A stretch of DNA of 64,000 nt. Origin: Chitinophagaceae bacterium. Lineage in GTDB: Bacteria; Bacteroidota; Bacteroidia; Chitinophagales; Chitinophagaceae. Positions 62,971 to 64,000 of this stretch are shown here, piece by piece. The position numbers and the translations under genes are program-made. Below the pieces are notes generated by a model that was given only the letters and a program-made list of their open reading frames with translations, did not search any database and was not told the DNA's origin. How positions within the stretch are numbered: the first letter of the stretch is position 1; each line of letters begins with the position of its first letter. Location of the stretch: positions 41,491 through 105,490 of the forward strand of contig JADLCD010000046.1 in the NCBI GenBank assembly GCA_020847395.1, in the 5' to 3' direction.

Positions 62971-63999
62971 CTCTTAATCGAACCAATAGTGGAATTGAAA
63001 TATATCAACAGTCCTACTATAAGCACGATAATGTTTCTCTTAATCGAACCAATAGTGGAATTGAAATGCAGATGAATCTACACACTACAGTGATGCTTTG
63101 GACTCTTAATCGAACCAATAGTGGAATTGAAATGCGCAACGCCTTTAACCACAACGCCTGCCTTATTTCTCTCTTAATCGAACCAATAGTGGAATTGAAA
63201 TAGATTAAGAGAAAGAATATTAAGCGACTTTAAGACCCTCTTAATCGAACCAATAGTGGAATTGAAATCTAAATGGGGGATTAGCTTAGTTGGTTAGAGC
63301 AGACTCTTAATCGAACCAATAGTGGAATTGAAATTCAGTAGTTAAAGTTGAAGATGCTTCATTTTTAGATCTCTTAATCGAACCAATAGTGGAATTGAAA
63401 TCTGGGTGGAAGAAGACTTATGTAGTGCATGTGTTGTCTCTTAATCGAACCAATAGTGGAATTGAAATATATCATCGCAAATTCCATATTTGCCCTGAAA
63501 TCACTCTTAATCGAACCAATAGTGGAATTGAAATTGGGTATGGGTAGTATCATTTGAAAAAACAGAGAAGCTCTTAATCGAACCAATAGTGGAATTGAAA
63601 TAGTATAAATATATGCCTTCTCGTGTGGCTGGTGACTCTTAATCGAACCAATAGTGGAATTGAAATCAGGGAACCGTAACACCTGTTATCGAATCTTTAA
63701 GAACTCTTAATCGAACCAATAGTGGAATTGAAATTACTCAAATTGTTCATTGAACGCTGCTGAATCATCTCTTAATCGAACCAATAGTGGAATTGAAATT
63801 AAACGAAAAAAGCCGGGCAATCTTGCCCGGCTTTATCTCTTAATCGAACCAATAGTGGAATTGAAATCCGTTATTTGCGGTTTTTTCGAAAGCGTTAAAA
63901 ACTCTTAATCGAACCAATAGTGGAATTGAAATAGCTGTAGCCGCTTTTGTTCTTATTACAGATATTGCCTCTTAATCGAACCAATAGTGGAATTGAAAT
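62971..63999 (+). CRISPR. CRISPR array 2, 31-nt repeats, continues past the window
   Basis: Sixteen repeats start at 62971, 63037, 63103, 63171, 63238, 63304, 63371, 63438, 63504, 63571, 63636, 63704, 63769, 63837, 63902 and 63969, with fifteen spacers of 34-37 nt. The consensus is CTCTTAATCGAACCAAT + AGTGGAATTGAAAT; the copies look identical by eye. It differs from array 1 by TC for TT at the start, an extra A (CCAATAG versus CCATAG) and a final T. Spacer 5 (63269-63303) is tRNA-like and spacer 13 (63800-63836) is a hairpin. The uniform repeats and the adjacent cas1/cas2 fit an active array. Confidence 0.97.
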
Positions 64000-64000
64000 C

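Overview
The window looks like a chromosomal segment of a Bacteroidota bacterium, most likely family Chitinophagaceae. The reasons are moderate GC, genes often without a clear Shine-Dalgarno, many 790-820 residue double-FtsX permeases of the Bacteroidota type, and DUF3810, DUF4142 and GxxExxY proteins. The placement is inference from gene content.

Region 1 (1-16300) is ordinary chromosome with a general-stress flavour. It holds the end of a histidine kinase with its receiver protein, two DUF892 ferritin-like proteins, DUF6766, DUF2383-like, lmo0937-type and DUF4142 proteins, an LLM oxidoreductase overlapping a GH13 alpha-amylase, a KGG-repeat protein, a FAD/Rieske oxidoreductase, an MscS channel, sigma-54 (rpoN), an MFS transporter, tRNA-Pro, a PHA-granule-type protein and a TrpF-like protein. 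Behind rpoN lies a 55-codon internally deleted Fpg/Nei glycosylase remnant.

Region 2 (16370-44600) is a very large ABC efflux locus: one HlyD/MacA-type adaptor, one MacB/LolD-type ATPase and nine double-FtsX permeases in a row, with one Tat-type Gfo/Idh/MocA oxidoreductase inserted. Three points in the locus (before the adaptor, permease 6 and permease 7) carry the same architecture: two palindromes 21-22 bp apart, 51-53 bp, then a TGGCAY -24-like box. This suggests a sigma-54 and enhancer-binding-protein regulon. Most of the other gaps contain either an octamer tandem array or a 190-400 bp GCCTCTCC-ended repeat element placed at the stop codon. Five permeases have a degenerate heptamer array running up to the ATG. 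Permease 8 has a frameshifted anti-sigma-like N-terminal extension.

Region 3 (44630-47700) holds a DUF3810 metallopeptidase-like protein, a membrane protein, thioredoxin and an MmcQ/YjbR protein.

Region 4 (47735-64000) is a type I-B CRISPR-Cas locus of the Cas8b1/Cst1, Cst2/DevR, Cas5t kind, with much foreign and decayed DNA inside it. The order is cas6; an intact AbiE toxin-antitoxin pair; a transposase OrfA-like gene; a short array with 30-nt repeats degraded at its leader end; cas8b1-cas7-cas5-cas3; a broken second AbiE pair; a headless DUF4143 ATPase; a UPF0158 protein; cas4; a GxxExxY PD-(D/E)XK protein coupled to cas1; cas1; a frameshifted four-helix-bundle gene; cas2; a leader with a strong hairpin; and a long array with 31-nt repeats (16 repeats seen) that runs off the window. 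One spacer is the 5-prime half of a tRNA and another is an intrinsic-terminator-like hairpin. Octamer GTAAGANN arrays in both orientations flank several insertions.
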